Assembly (NCBI RefSeq): GCF_015863205.1
Contig: NZ_JACBXQ010000001.1
Location: forward strand, 310,001-374,000
Reading direction: 5' to 3'
DNA length: 64,000 nt
DNA from: Facklamia lactis
GTDB taxonomy: Bacteria; Bacillota; Bacilli; Lactobacillales; Aerococcaceae
Shown here: positions 16,618 through 25,475 of the stretch, in pieces
Numbering within the stretch: the stretch's first letter is position 1
Layout of the letters: the number at the start of each line of letters is the position of its first letter
Program-made: the position numbers and the translations under genes
Notes under the pieces: generated by a model
Database searches by the model: none
What the model was told of the DNA's origin: nothing
Seen by the model: the letters and a program-made list of their open reading frames with translations, nothing else

Positions 16618-17706
16618 CTAATCATTCAAGGCTAATTGATCTAAAAATCTTAACGTTTCCTCGTTAATTCGTTTTAAATTATCTTCAGTTGGTTTAGTAT
16701 TTAATCTTCCATCCATTAAATTGGTCAAAAGTGGAGAGAATAAACGTAAATCTGTTAAACCAAGATGGCCGCTACCAGGGAGATACACATTCACAAATTT
16801 ATTAGAGTCCTTTTCAAGCAAGTTAGCATTGGCTGTATAGGTTGTAGTATCTTCGATTTTATCCCAAATAGCATCTGAATAGAAATGTAAGATTGGCAAT
16901 GGATACTCCTCCGCTATAAAAGTATAATGATCACCTTCAACATCCATAATATCTCCGATAAAAGGAGCCTCTAATGAAATCACTGCTTTAAAATCCTTGG
17001 ATCTTTCCCGACCGACTTGAAGCGCAGCAGAACCACCTAACGAATGGCCCGCTAATAGGATAGCTTCTTGATCGAAAAATTGGCTCATTTCATTATTTTG
17101 GCTTTCATCTTGCAAGCAATCTACTATAAAATTTAAATCTTCTACTCTGATCGCAACCCATTTCCTCAAATTATTCAGTACTTTAGGTAAATCTTCAGAT
17201 CCCTGTGATGCCATCACTTCTTGAAGAAAATTCCAATCAACAGTCACGGATTCTCCATTAGATAATTGCGTTGAGAAAGAATGATGAGGATGAGCAAGAC
17301 TCATTACTGCATAACCATGCGAAGCCAATTCATTAAATAAACTTTCATTTGCTTCAGGTATCCCAAACGAACCATGAGAATAAATAATTAGTGGTAATTT
17401 TTCATCGTCTTTACCTTCTGGTAACCAAACCTTGACCGGTATCTCTCGTTTCTTTCCTTCCGTTGCTAAATCAGGAAATTCAGTTTCATGAGAGAAGTAA
17501 ACCGTTTCAGTCATGACTTTCTGCTTTCCAGTCGTTTCAATCGATGGATAATCAGGAAACATATAGTGAAAACCAGCCAGTAGAATAAAAGCTAGGGATA
17601 CTAATAGGCAAGCCATTTTTTTCCACCAAGGACGTATTTTACAAAACAACAATATAACGAAAATTGCTACAAAAACTTTCATTAAAATCAACCAGACAGA
17701 ATTCAT
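16618..17706 (-). CDS. Membrane-anchored alpha/beta hydrolase (PAF-acetylhydrolase-like)
   Basis: 362 residues. Two hydrophobic helices at about 5-20 and 30-50 anchor the protein, and the rest is a serine hydrolase domain. The nucleophile elbow is AGHSLGGSAAL (about 218-228), the oxyanion region reads LPLIIYSHGSFGIPEANE, and the likely catalytic histidine is in LPGSGHLGLTD. The layout resembles platelet-activating-factor acetylhydrolase/dienelactone-hydrolase-type enzymes that cleave esters. The active site probably faces outward, given the N-terminal anchor. AGGGGG precedes the start. It is monocistronic. Confidence 0.75.
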   Translation of the reverse strand: MNSVWLILMKVFVAIFVILLFCKIRPWWKKMACLLVSLAFILLAGFHYMFPDYPSIETTGKQKVMTETVYFSHETEFPDLATEGKKREIPVKVWLPEGKDDEKLPLIIYSHGSFGIPEANESLFNELASHGYAVMSLAHPHHSFSTQLSNGESVTVDWNFLQEVMASQGSEDLPKVLNNLRKWVAIRVEDLNFIVDCLQDESQNNEMSQFFDQEAILLAGHSLGGSAALQVGRERSKDFKAVISLEAPFIGDIMDVEGDHYTFIAEEYPLPILHFYSDAIWDKIEDTTTYTANANLLEKDSNKFVNVYLPGSGHLGLTDLRLFSPLLTNLMDGRLNTKPTEDNLKRINEETLRFLDQLALND

Positions 17707-17794
17707 AAACAGTCCCCCTTCACATACTCTAATTCCATCATAACATCATTAAATAACCACACAATTGACAGATGTCATAACTATACATAACAAA

Positions 17795-17819
17795 CGCCAC
17801 TTTCTTAATAGAAGTGGCG
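17795..17819 (-). terminator. Terminator of the first SsuABC-like operon
   Basis: CGCCACTT / AAGTGGCG stem-loop about 100 bp downstream of the ATPase stop, with a short T-rich stretch on the minus strand. Confidence 0.55.
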
Positions 17820-17920
17820 AAAATTTAATAGAGGGTTTTATGCGCTCACAAGCGCTTAGTTTGGTGGATAAAAGATGATTTCCCAGCCAAATCAAGTAAA
17901 TCAATAGCCTTAATCATTAA

Positions 17921-18682
17921 TTATTGTAGAATAGAACGACGAATCCTTTGCTTAATCTGATTAAAAAGGGGCAATTTCATGATTGCTTCAAAATCTCTTG
18001 GCCGCTGGAAAGGAATTTCAAAACATTTGTCACTTAGGTCAGCTGTTTTTTGAAGTACTACAATTTTATCAGCTAGATATATCATTTCATCTATATCATG
18101 GGAAACAATCATAATAGCCGGTTGATAGTCCTTCCACAACTCTAACACCAACTCTTGCATTTCAGAGCGTGTCTGATAGTCTAAGGCTGAGAAAGGTTCG
18201 TCCATTAAGAGTAAATCTGGTTTTACAATTAAGGCTCGAGCTAATGCTACTCTTTGTTGCATTCCACCGGAAAGATCTTGAGGATATGCATCAGCATAAG
18301 CCCATAAATTGGTTGCATGTAATAAACGATCTGCCTCTTGCCGAATAATAGAAGGAGCAAGCTTTCTTCGCCGAACACCATACTCAATATTCCCACGCAC
18401 TGTTAACCAGTCAAATAAAGCAGGTGACTGAAAAACATAGGCGATTTGATGATTCTCCTTTGGCGGCCGTCCATTAATAAGGATACTCTGTTCCGAAGAC
18501 AAGATAAGGCCTGCGATTAAATTGAGCAGGGTCGTCTTACCACAACCACTTTGACCTACAATCCCGACTATTTCACCCTTATTGACATTTAATGAAAAAT
18601 TTTGAATGGTTAAGGTATCCGTTGACTGGCATCCATAGCCAAAACTCAACTGCTTAATCTCTAATAAGTGACTAGTATGCAT
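17921..18682 (-). CDS. ABC importer ATPase (SsuB/TauB/NrtD-like), first operon
   Basis: 253-residue ATPase of a nitrate/sulfonate/taurine-type or NMT1/THI5-type importer. Motifs: Walker A GQSGCGKTT, Q-loop FQSPALFDW, signature LSGGMQQR and Walker B LLLMDEPFSALD. The C-terminal tail is short and lacks a regulatory domain. It overlaps the permease gene by 11 nt and has GGTGAG as ribosome binding site. It is the last gene of a four-gene operon: radical SAM, binding protein, permease, ATPase. Confidence 0.88.
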   Translation of the reverse strand: MHTSHLLEIKQLSFGYGCQSTDTLTIQNFSLNVNKGEIVGIVGQSGCGKTTLLNLIAGLILSSEQSILINGRPPKENHQIAYVFQSPALFDWLTVRGNIEYGVRRRKLAPSIIRQEADRLLHATNLWAYADAYPQDLSGGMQQRVALARALIVKPDLLLMDEPFSALDYQTRSEMQELVLELWKDYQPAIMIVSHDIDEMIYLADKIVVLQKTADLSDKCFEIPFQRPRDFEAIMKLPLFNQIKQRIRRSILQ

Positions 18683-19448
18683 GTTTTCTCACCGCCTTAT
18701 AGATTAGCGTTAAGAAAAAATCAAATAATTTTCCTAAAACCGCAATACAAATCATACAAATCACAACCATATCCAAACTCCCTAGCATCCTAGCATTCAT
18801 TAAAATCGCACCTAACCCCCAATTGACACCTGTCATCTCGCCCAAAACTAAAAATGACCAGCATAGTCCCATACAAATTCTAATGCCCGTAAAAATGCCG
18901 GGTAAAGCGGAAGGCAGAATGATCGTCCATAACAGTTCACAATTCGATACTCTCATCACCTTACCTACGTTAATTAGATTCTGTGGAACTAATCTAACGG
19001 CCGAAACCGTATTAATATAAACAGGGAAAAAAGCCACTAAAGAAATTAAAAACAAGGTCGTTTGAGTCCCTACTCCAAACCAGACAATGGCCAAAGGAAG
19101 CCAACCAATTCCAGGAATAGAGCGAAGCATTTGGATGAAAGGATCCACTATCTGAAAAAAAGGGGTAAAATATCCTGATAACACGCCTAAAATAACCCCT
19201 GATGAAGAGGCTATAATAAACCCTATTACAACCCTTTGAATGGAATAGCCCGCATGAATCCAAAATTCACCTGAATACTTCTGTTGATCCACTCCAAATA
19301 AAAAATCTAAAAACGTTTGCAAAACATTCATCAAATTAGGAATTAAATATTCAGGTATATCAAATAAGACCGGGAAAACTAACCATATTAAAAAGAACAC
19401 CAGGGCTAAAAGATAATGAGATAAATTAAAGCGATCCTTTGGTTTCAT
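18672..19448 (-). CDS. ABC importer permease (SsuC/TauC-like), first operon
   Basis: 258 residues with about six membrane helices. The coupling-helix loop reads LRSIPGIGWLPLAIVWFGVG, which is characteristic of SsuC/TauC/NrtB permeases (BPD_transp_1 domain). It would form a homodimeric pore with the adjacent ATPase. The substrate is set by the binding protein and is not evident from the permease. It starts 8 nt after the binding-protein gene with only a weak ribosome binding site, implying translational coupling. Confidence 0.87.
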   Translation of the reverse strand: MKPKDRFNLSHYLLALVFFLIWLVFPVLFDIPEYLIPNLMNVLQTFLDFLFGVDQQKYSGEFWIHAGYSIQRVVIGFIIASSSGVILGVLSGYFTPFFQIVDPFIQMLRSIPGIGWLPLAIVWFGVGTQTTLFLISLVAFFPVYINTVSAVRLVPQNLINVGKVMRVSNCELLWTIILPSALPGIFTGIRICMGLCWSFLVLGEMTGVNWGLGAILMNARMLGSLDMVVICMICIAVLGKLFDFFLTLIYKAVRKHAY

Positions 19449-19455
19449 ACAAGCT

Positions 19456-20376
19456 CTAACTTACTTTCTCTAAGAAAGTTAAATCCAGCATTTCTGAAAT
19501 CTCTGGAACTGTTTCAATCATACCTAATTCATGCATTCTTTGAGCCAAGTACTCCAATTGAGAAATTTGTTCCTCACTAATATCCCACGATAAATCAATA
19601 TTTTCAGTCGATTTCTCAATATAATTCTCTTCCGTTCCAAATTCTGCGGCCATCTCAACCCACTTCTCTTTATTTTCCATTAAGTCTTTTGTTGATTCTA
19701 CATGCATATTGACTAATGCTTGAATTTTGTCAGGGTTTTCTTTTATTTCTTTATCGGTTGTGATCATTGCCGCATTTAGAAATCCATAACTTTCTTCATA
19801 ATATGGGTATTCTAAAACTTTCCCATATCCATCAATTTCAGCCATACTTGGATAAGGTTCCCCACTTAGGAAAGCATCAATAGAGCCTGAAGCTAGAGCT
19901 TGTCCCATATCAAAAAAATCAATATTAACTAAGCTCACATCCTTCTCTGGAGATAAGCCCGCACGATCCAGTGTCTCTAATAATAATAAATGATGCATGG
20001 TTCCCGGAACATAGGCAATTGTTTTACCCTTTAAGTCCTCAACTTTCTCAATTCCACTCTCTTGCCCCACAACAAGTGCAGAACATTTTTCGGTCATACT
20101 CGCCACCACTTTAATCGGTTCTCCATTGGCATATGCCATTATAGCGGTGACCCAAGTTGTTCCTGTAAAATCCAAATCTTCTGATAAAAGGGCTGTCTTC
20201 ATATCGCCTGGGTTAGTAAAAGGCTTCACTTCAACACCCTCACCATAATTAAAGGGTTGAATCGTTTGAGCTGTTTTCCAAGTTCCAACTGAATAATTTT
20301 CTGCATGCACTAAAGGTTGAATCGAATTCAACAGAAGAGTTGTAATCATAGCTAACATTAAATTTCTTATTTTCAT
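19456..20376 (-). CDS. NMT1/SsuA-type substrate-binding protein, first operon
   Basis: 306 residues with an N-terminal signal peptide (MKIRNLMLAMITTLLLNSIQ, cleavage likely at VHA-EN). There is no lipobox cysteine, which is unusual for a Gram-positive binding protein. The mature part has the NMT1/THI5-like pattern DMKTALLSEDLDFTGTTW and VEDLKGKTIAYVPGTMHH. Such proteins bind sulfonates, taurine, nitrate or pyrimidine thiamine precursors; the ligand cannot be told here. Start ATG 20376 follows GGAGC and lies 1 nt from the radical SAM stop, so the two genes are tightly coupled. Confidence 0.82.
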   Translation of the reverse strand: MKIRNLMLAMITTLLLNSIQPLVHAENYSVGTWKTAQTIQPFNYGEGVEVKPFTNPGDMKTALLSEDLDFTGTTWVTAIMAYANGEPIKVVASMTEKCSALVVGQESGIEKVEDLKGKTIAYVPGTMHHLLLLETLDRAGLSPEKDVSLVNIDFFDMGQALASGSIDAFLSGEPYPSMAEIDGYGKVLEYPYYEESYGFLNAAMITTDKEIKENPDKIQALVNMHVESTKDLMENKEKWVEMAAEFGTEENYIEKSTENIDLSWDISEEQISQLEYLAQRMHELGMIETVPEISEMLDLTFLEKVS

Positions 20377-20377
20377 T

Positions 20378-21454
20378 TTATGCTCCAATCTTATACTGAT
20401 ATTTTTTTAAAAGTGATGTTGCTTTGTTCACATCTTGTCCGTTCCAGGCATTGTATTCCATTCCTCTTGAACGAGGAATGGCTCCCACATCTACCACAAG
20501 CGAGTTTGCGCCAGCTTGCATAGCTAATTCACTGGCAGGATGAATGATCAAATCTTTGATTTGTTCTTGTCCATAAATTCTAAAAACAGCTGTTATGATT
20601 GCTAATTTTTCTTCAGAAATTTGTCCGTATTCATATTTAGGTGTATTTTCTACTGGAATTCGAGGCATTATTCCAGTTAAATCTGTTCCCATATCAATAA
20701 TGTCAATCATCCGATCAGCTATTTCCTCTGAACTATGTTCAGGACCAATAGGCTCAAGGTATTGAGAAAGCAATAAGCCAGATGTCTTAATTGTTTTCTG
20801 CGTTTGACGTCGACGCCCAATTGCAAAATTAGTGTCTACACCTTCCCTCAAACGAATTGCATGATAAACCATTTCAACTCCCGCTGCTTTAAGCTGTTCA
20901 GTTTTGCTAGAATTAGCATCGCCAGTATTGACCCCTAGCATAATTCGAGACGATAGTCTTTCTCGTATCATTTTTAATTGTTCAATTAGACGATCAAACT
21001 GATAGAACTCCGATGTTCTGATAAATAACCAATCAATACCCATTTGGTTATATACATCAACAAAGTTTAATATTTCCTGATCCGAAAGGACAGCCACGTT
21101 TGGATCGTTATTCCAAGCCTTAGCCAAGGAACAATAATTACAATTCATTGCACAGGTCATATAATCTAAACCAATTGCTCCCCAAACTTTCCCCCTATTC
21201 AAACATTTGTTTTGTGCTATTTCTCGTGCTTTTTCTATAAGCAATTGAGCATCTTGTGAATGATATTCAAGCTCCAGTAAATTAATTAAATCCTCCCTAT
21301 TAAGGACTTGGTCATGCGTTACTTTTTCTAAACTTTCCTTTATCCTAATTGTCGACACCTCCACAGAGGAGAATACCAAGTTTGTATACTGGCTACAATA
21401 GTTGGTATGATTGAGTTTTTTTATATAATTATGCATTATTCTAATAAAATTCAT
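20378..21454 (-). CDS. BioB/HydE-like radical SAM enzyme linked to an ABC importer
   Basis: Up to 358 residues. The radical SAM motif CAMNCNYC (CxxxCxxC) binds the 4Fe-4S cluster that cleaves S-adenosylmethionine. Sequence around it (LIEKAREIAQNKC...) and the C-terminal DLIIHPASELAMQAGAN region resemble the biotin synthase/HydE/PylB group. No cysteine follows the motif, so the auxiliary cluster of true biotin synthase cannot form and sulfur insertion as in BioB is unlikely. It heads a four-gene operon with an NMT1-type importer, suggesting it modifies the imported compound (inference). The start is uncertain: the first 35 residues look unlike the family, and the only strong RBS (GGAGG near 21360) lies inside the frame, before a GTG and an ATT codon. 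Confidence 0.75.
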   Translation of the reverse strand: MNFIRIMHNYIKKLNHTNYCSQYTNLVFSSVEVSTIRIKESLEKVTHDQVLNREDLINLLELEYHSQDAQLLIEKAREIAQNKCLNRGKVWGAIGLDYMTCAMNCNYCSLAKAWNNDPNVAVLSDQEILNFVDVYNQMGIDWLFIRTSEFYQFDRLIEQLKMIRERLSSRIMLGVNTGDANSSKTEQLKAAGVEMVYHAIRLREGVDTNFAIGRRRQTQKTIKTSGLLLSQYLEPIGPEHSSEEIADRMIDIIDMGTDLTGIMPRIPVENTPKYEYGQISEEKLAIITAVFRIYGQEQIKDLIIHPASELAMQAGANSLVVDVGAIPRSRGMEYNAWNGQDVNKATSLLKKYQYKIGA

Positions 21455-21963
21455 TTTTTGATCTTTTATTTTGAGAAGTCTGATTTTTTCTATAAAATAC
21501 CAAGGATTGATAAATTAGATAAATAGTTGTTTAGAAATATTACCCTTACAATATCTAGATGAATAGTCTGAGATTATCTGAATAGCTTTATTGTTTATTC
21601 TCAATTAAATGATATATTTAAATAATTAATAAATGTTCTTACTTAATTTAAATAGCTTTCTCTAAACTTATGCATATCTCCTTAATTTTTCTATGATTGC
21701 TCTTTTTATCTATTGACCTCTTTAATTAAAAATTTTGTATAGGAGTAATATTGTTTATTTGCATATTAGACTGATGATTATTCCACAAAAAATAAGGCCG
21801 CGGATATTTTAATTTATCCAGCCACCTTATTTTTTAGAGTAAGTATAGAGATTCCACTTTTCTGCTATTAAATCAATTCTATCAAGAAATTTTCCTAATT
21901 AGTTTTTGAAATATTTACCTTTAAATAATTGTTCATATTTATACTCATAATATCTATTAAGGC
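21455..21963. other. AT-rich intergenic region between two importer operons
   Basis: About 510 bp with no convincing gene. It contains the strong terminator 21787-21836 and, nearer the radical SAM gene, very AT-rich DNA that should hold that operon's promoter. I see no TPP, SAM or cobalamin riboswitch consensus. The inverted repeat ATACCAA / TTGGTAT near 21375-21410 lies inside the possible 5' end of the radical SAM frame. Confidence 0.6.
21787..21836. terminator. Terminator of the second importer operon
   Basis: AAAAAATAAGG / CCTTATTTTTT outer arms with an imperfect GGATA / TATCC inner stem. Runs of A and T on both sides make it bidirectional. Confidence 0.8.
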
Positions 21964-22731
21964 TTATTTAGGTTTATTCAAATCTTCAAGAGCATTTAAA
22001 AGCTTTTGATTGAGTTCAACATATTTGGGGTTTGTTCTATCCCTAACTCTTTCAATATTCACATCAACATTCACCGCAATTTCTCCACCATTCTTGTTTA
22101 GCAAAATTATTCTATCAGCTAAATAAACAGCCTCATCAACACTATGCGTTATAAAGACAATTGTCTTTTTATGACCTTGCCAAATTCTTAATAATTCTTT
22201 CTGTAATTGAATCCTAGTATATGCATCCAATGCTCCAAAAGGTTCATCCATTAAAATTACATCAGGGTTATTAGCTAAAGAGCGAGCAATTGCCACTCGT
22301 TGCTGCATTCCTCCTGATAATTCATGTGGTGCAGATTTTCTAAATTTTTCTAAACCAATTATTTCTAAATACTCGTCCACAATAGCTCTCTTCTTATTTT
22401 CTTTTATATTTTTAAATTTAAGACCCAAACCAATATTATCCTCTACATTCAGCCAAGGCATTAAAGAATAACTCTGAAAAACCATTCCAATATCTGCGGT
22501 TGGTTTTGTATGACGTTTCCCTCTATAAATAACCTCTCCAGAAGTTGCTGATTCAAGTCCAGCCATGATTCTAAGAAGTGTCGATTTACCACAACCTGAA
22601 GGACCTACTATACATAAAAATTCATTTTCTTTAACTTGTAAACTCAGATCCTTTATAACTTCTAGTTCATTTTCTTTATGCTCATTAAAAAATTTTTTTA
22701 CTTTTTTTATATCGAATATTATATTTTCCAT
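21964..22731 (-). CDS. ABC importer ATPase (SsuB/TauB-like), second operon
   Basis: 255-residue ATPase with Walker A GPSGCGKSTLL, Q-loop FQSYSLMPW, signature LSGGMQQR and Walker B VILMDEPFGALD. These are typical of sulfonate/taurine/NMT1-type importers. It starts 4 nt after the permease stop and is the last gene of the operon. Its codons are strongly A/T-biased compared with the flanking housekeeping genes, hinting at a different origin (visual impression). It is paralogous to the ATPase at 17921. Confidence 0.88.
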   Translation of the reverse strand: MENIIFDIKKVKKFFNEHKENELEVIKDLSLQVKENEFLCIVGPSGCGKSTLLRIMAGLESATSGEVIYRGKRHTKPTADIGMVFQSYSLMPWLNVEDNIGLGLKFKNIKENKKRAIVDEYLEIIGLEKFRKSAPHELSGGMQQRVAIARSLANNPDVILMDEPFGALDAYTRIQLQKELLRIWQGHKKTIVFITHSVDEAVYLADRIILLNKNGGEIAVNVDVNIERVRDRTNPKYVELNQKLLNALEDLNKPK

Positions 22732-22735
22732 ACTA

Positions 22736-23581
22736 TCACTTCACTAACTTTTGCCATGAGAAATATTTATCTGAGATTTTTGTAAATATCATATCAAATA
22801 AAGCTCCTATACTACCAATACAGATAATACCAACTATTACTATATCCATCCTAGTTAATTCATAAGCATGAGAAATCAAATATCCTAATCCACTCATTGA
22901 CCCTGGCAACATTTCAGCTGCAACTAGACAAGACCATGCTGCAATTAATCCATTTTTTAATCCATTTACAATATTAGGTCCTGCAGCTGGAGATAAAACA
23001 TATCTAAAAATATCTTTATTCGATGCTCCTAATACTTGCGAACTTTCTATCAATACTTGTCTTACATTACTTACGCCAAATAGAGTCGCTCCCCAAATAG
23101 GAAAAAAAGCTCCTAAAAATATTAAAAATATCATTGACAGCTTAAAATTATCTACAATTGCATATGTTGGTCCATAAGGAACACCTGAAATCGTAGCAAT
23201 ACTCATCGTTCCAAACCAACCTAAAACCAAAGGCCTCCAAGCAATTGCAGGAACAGGTCTAAATACACTTATAGTCAAATTCAAGATTCTATTCACTCTC
23301 TGTGAATATCCCATTAAAATTCCCAAAGGTAGCCCCACTATTATTGCCAAAATATAGCCTATAAAAACTCTTACCAAACTATAAATTATATTTTTTGGTA
23401 ATGTTCCTATTCCAATTATTTCTTCATTAAAATTTATAAAATGTGCAGCGACAGTCGTTACCTTAGGAAGCACCGCATTATTTCCAACTTGTCTTGCCAC
23501 AACCTCCCAAAAAATGATAAACAAAAGAAGAACAACCGAAGGAGAAATCAGCCGTATTATTTTTTTCATTTTGCTGTTCAA
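22736..23581 (-). CDS. ABC importer permease (SsuC-like), second operon
   Basis: 281 residues with six or so membrane helices and the coupling-loop region FRPVPAIAWRPLVLGWFG, corresponding to the EAA-type loop of BPD_transp_1 permeases. A TTG start at 23581 is supported by GAGGTG at proper spacing; ATG 23569 is an alternative but lies far from it. Compared with the first operon's permease it has a longer insert (TMSIATISGVPYGPTYAIVD) after the coupling loop. It works with the ATPase at 21964 and the binding protein at 23676. Confidence 0.83.
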   Translation of the reverse strand: MNSKMKKIIRLISPSVVLLLFIIFWEVVARQVGNNAVLPKVTTVAAHFINFNEEIIGIGTLPKNIIYSLVRVFIGYILAIIVGLPLGILMGYSQRVNRILNLTISVFRPVPAIAWRPLVLGWFGTMSIATISGVPYGPTYAIVDNFKLSMIFLIFLGAFFPIWGATLFGVSNVRQVLIESSQVLGASNKDIFRYVLSPAAGPNIVNGLKNGLIAAWSCLVAAEMLPGSMSGLGYLISHAYELTRMDIVIVGIICIGSIGALFDMIFTKISDKYFSWQKLVK

Positions 23582-23675
23582 ATTTTCACCTCAATATCTA
23601 AAATAAGTGTTCAGTGTATAGGACAAATACAATATTCGACCTTTAATCAAATATTGTATTTGTCTAACAGTAATA

Positions 23676-24860
23676 TTATTGAACTTTATCTACAAATGAA
23701 TAATCAAAGATTTGATCTTTTACTTCATCAAATTCTTTATCTTTAAAATCTTTTGTAAATTTCCCCATTTCAGACATTGCGTCATAATAAATTTTCATAC
23801 CATTCTTAAAGTTGTCATCAGGAGTGGTAGAGTATGTTGTATCATTTTTATTTAATATTTCAACATCTAAACCAACAAAATCTGAAAGTAATTCAGCAGT
23901 ATCTTCTCTATTATTTTGTGCATATGTTTGAATATCAGTAGTAATTTGAACAAGCGCCTGAACAACTTCAGGATAATTTTCAATAATGTCATTACGAACA
24001 TTAAAAGTACAACATGGAAAATCTACCCATTTGCCTCCAGGTAGATCATCAAGTTTAGCCAATATCTTTCCTACACCTTGAGCCTCGGCATTTTGAGGAT
24101 TAGGTATTGGACCAGCCCAAACTTCTACTTGATTGGAACTTAAAGATGGAACAAGGTTATTCAGTCCTTTTAAATCACTCATCAATACATCAGCCTCATA
24201 ATCAGAAGTATCTTCTGAAACTTTTAATCCAGCGTCTCTCAGTGCATATTCTAAAACAAATCTTGGAGCACTGACAGCTGAATGATATCCTGCTAATACT
24301 GGTTTATCAGAATTTTTAGCAAACTCTACCAATTCTTCAAATGAATCATATTCAGCATCAATATCAGCAACAACCGCAACTCCACCACTTTGTACTGGAC
24401 ACAGAATACTACATTCTAACCCTTGATCAATTCCTGTCATAAAAGCTGTACTTGATGAATATGCAGCATCAATATGACCTTGAGACATCATCGTAACATT
24501 CTCGGAACCATTTGGTCCTAAAATAAAATTTATAAAAGCAATAACTTCTCCATCTTTAACCAACTCTAATCTACTATCTGTAATTGGCCTTAAGAATGTA
24601 TCATTATTTTCAAATAACTCTGGCTTTAAGAAAACCAAATGTGGATTCACTGTATGTAAGTCATTTCCCCACGCAATATTTAGCTCTGGAAGTTCTTCAA
24701 CCAGTTCATTATTTTCTTCCTTAACTACTTCTTCATTAGTATTTTCTACTGAGCTCTCTATTTCTTGATCTGATGCATTTATTGTCTTGTTACAACAGAT
24801 TACTAAAAAGAAAAACATAGTAAACATTAATGTAATTATAAATGATATCCTTTTTTTCAT
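23676..24860 (-). CDS. SsuA/NMT1-type substrate-binding protein, second operon
   Basis: 394 residues, longer than the usual 310-340. It begins with a signal peptide MKKRISFIITLMFTMFFFLV ending in ICCNK, whose cysteines could be lipid-modified although the lipobox is non-standard. An acidic linker rich in E and N (about 35-60) joins it to a periplasmic-binding fold with GHIDAAYSSSTAF and the VNPHLVF region. ATG 24860 is chosen over the longer frame because TAGGAGG precedes it at the right distance. The ligand is unknown; neighbours suggest a sulfonate-like or vitamin-precursor compound. Confidence 0.78.
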   Translation of the reverse strand: MKKRISFIITLMFTMFFFLVICCNKTINASDQEIESSVENTNEEVVKEENNELVEELPELNIAWGNDLHTVNPHLVFLKPELFENNDTFLRPITDSRLELVKDGEVIAFINFILGPNGSENVTMMSQGHIDAAYSSSTAFMTGIDQGLECSILCPVQSGGVAVVADIDAEYDSFEELVEFAKNSDKPVLAGYHSAVSAPRFVLEYALRDAGLKVSEDTSDYEADVLMSDLKGLNNLVPSLSSNQVEVWAGPIPNPQNAEAQGVGKILAKLDDLPGGKWVDFPCCTFNVRNDIIENYPEVVQALVQITTDIQTYAQNNREDTAELLSDFVGLDVEILNKNDTTYSTTPDDNFKNGMKIYYDAMSEMGKFTKDFKDKEFDEVKDQIFDYSFVDKVQ

Positions 24861-25475
24861 AATGGACCTCCTAAAAATTAACTTATTATATAAACAGTTG
24901 ATACATATAAACTTCCAGACAATTAATAAAATAAGTAACTCATAATTCGTCTGAATACTATTCATCATATCTATGTCTCTTCGAGAGATTATAAATAGTA
25001 ATATATTTAATATCCAATTAAAATAAACATCTGATGCATTCTTTAAAATATTATTAATAATCCATTACCCATTATTTTTATTTAAAATCGTTACCATTCC
25101 TTTCATTGACATATCAATTGAAGCCTCCTCAAAGAATGATAGCAATTTTAAATACTTACTACAATGGAAGCTAATATAGTTTTTTTTTATAAACATACTT
25201 ATCTATTTTAAAAAAATGCTCAATTTTTAACAATAATTCTGTATGTCACTTTTTATCCTAAAAATTTTTAAATAAAAATTAATTTATTTGCTCAATATTT
25301 TAATCATTTTCTAAAGAAGATTTCAAAATATATAATTAGATATCTTTCTTTTCCAATCTCAATTAATTTATATATTTATATACTTAATAACTATTGGTAC
25401 ACAAAAACTCTCCTCTAAGCATTTACTTAAAGGAGAGCTTCTTATTTCTTTATTTAAATAGATATCAATCTAGTT
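24861..25475. other. Long AT-rich intergenic region
   Basis: About 615 bp, extremely A/T-rich, presumably holding the promoter of the second importer operon. The only coding hint is a strong GAGGAGG (25124-25130) before a 15-codon frame at 25065-25112 on the minus strand. At the right end lies the LysM gene terminator. Confidence 0.55.
25403..25437 (-). terminator. Terminator of the LysM protein gene
   Basis: Minus-strand stem CTCTCCT / AGGAGAG with an inner TAAG / CTTA pairing, followed by a T-run, about 40 bp beyond the stop. Confidence 0.75.

Noticed and set aside
20378-21454. True biotin synthase (bioB)
   Set aside because: The cysteines needed for the second iron-sulfur cluster are absent, and no other biotin gene is present.
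21455-21786. Riboswitch (TPP, SAM or T-box) upstream of the radical SAM operon
   Set aside because: Looked for the conserved TPP and T-box core sequences because of the NMT1-type importer; none was visible, only AT-rich DNA.
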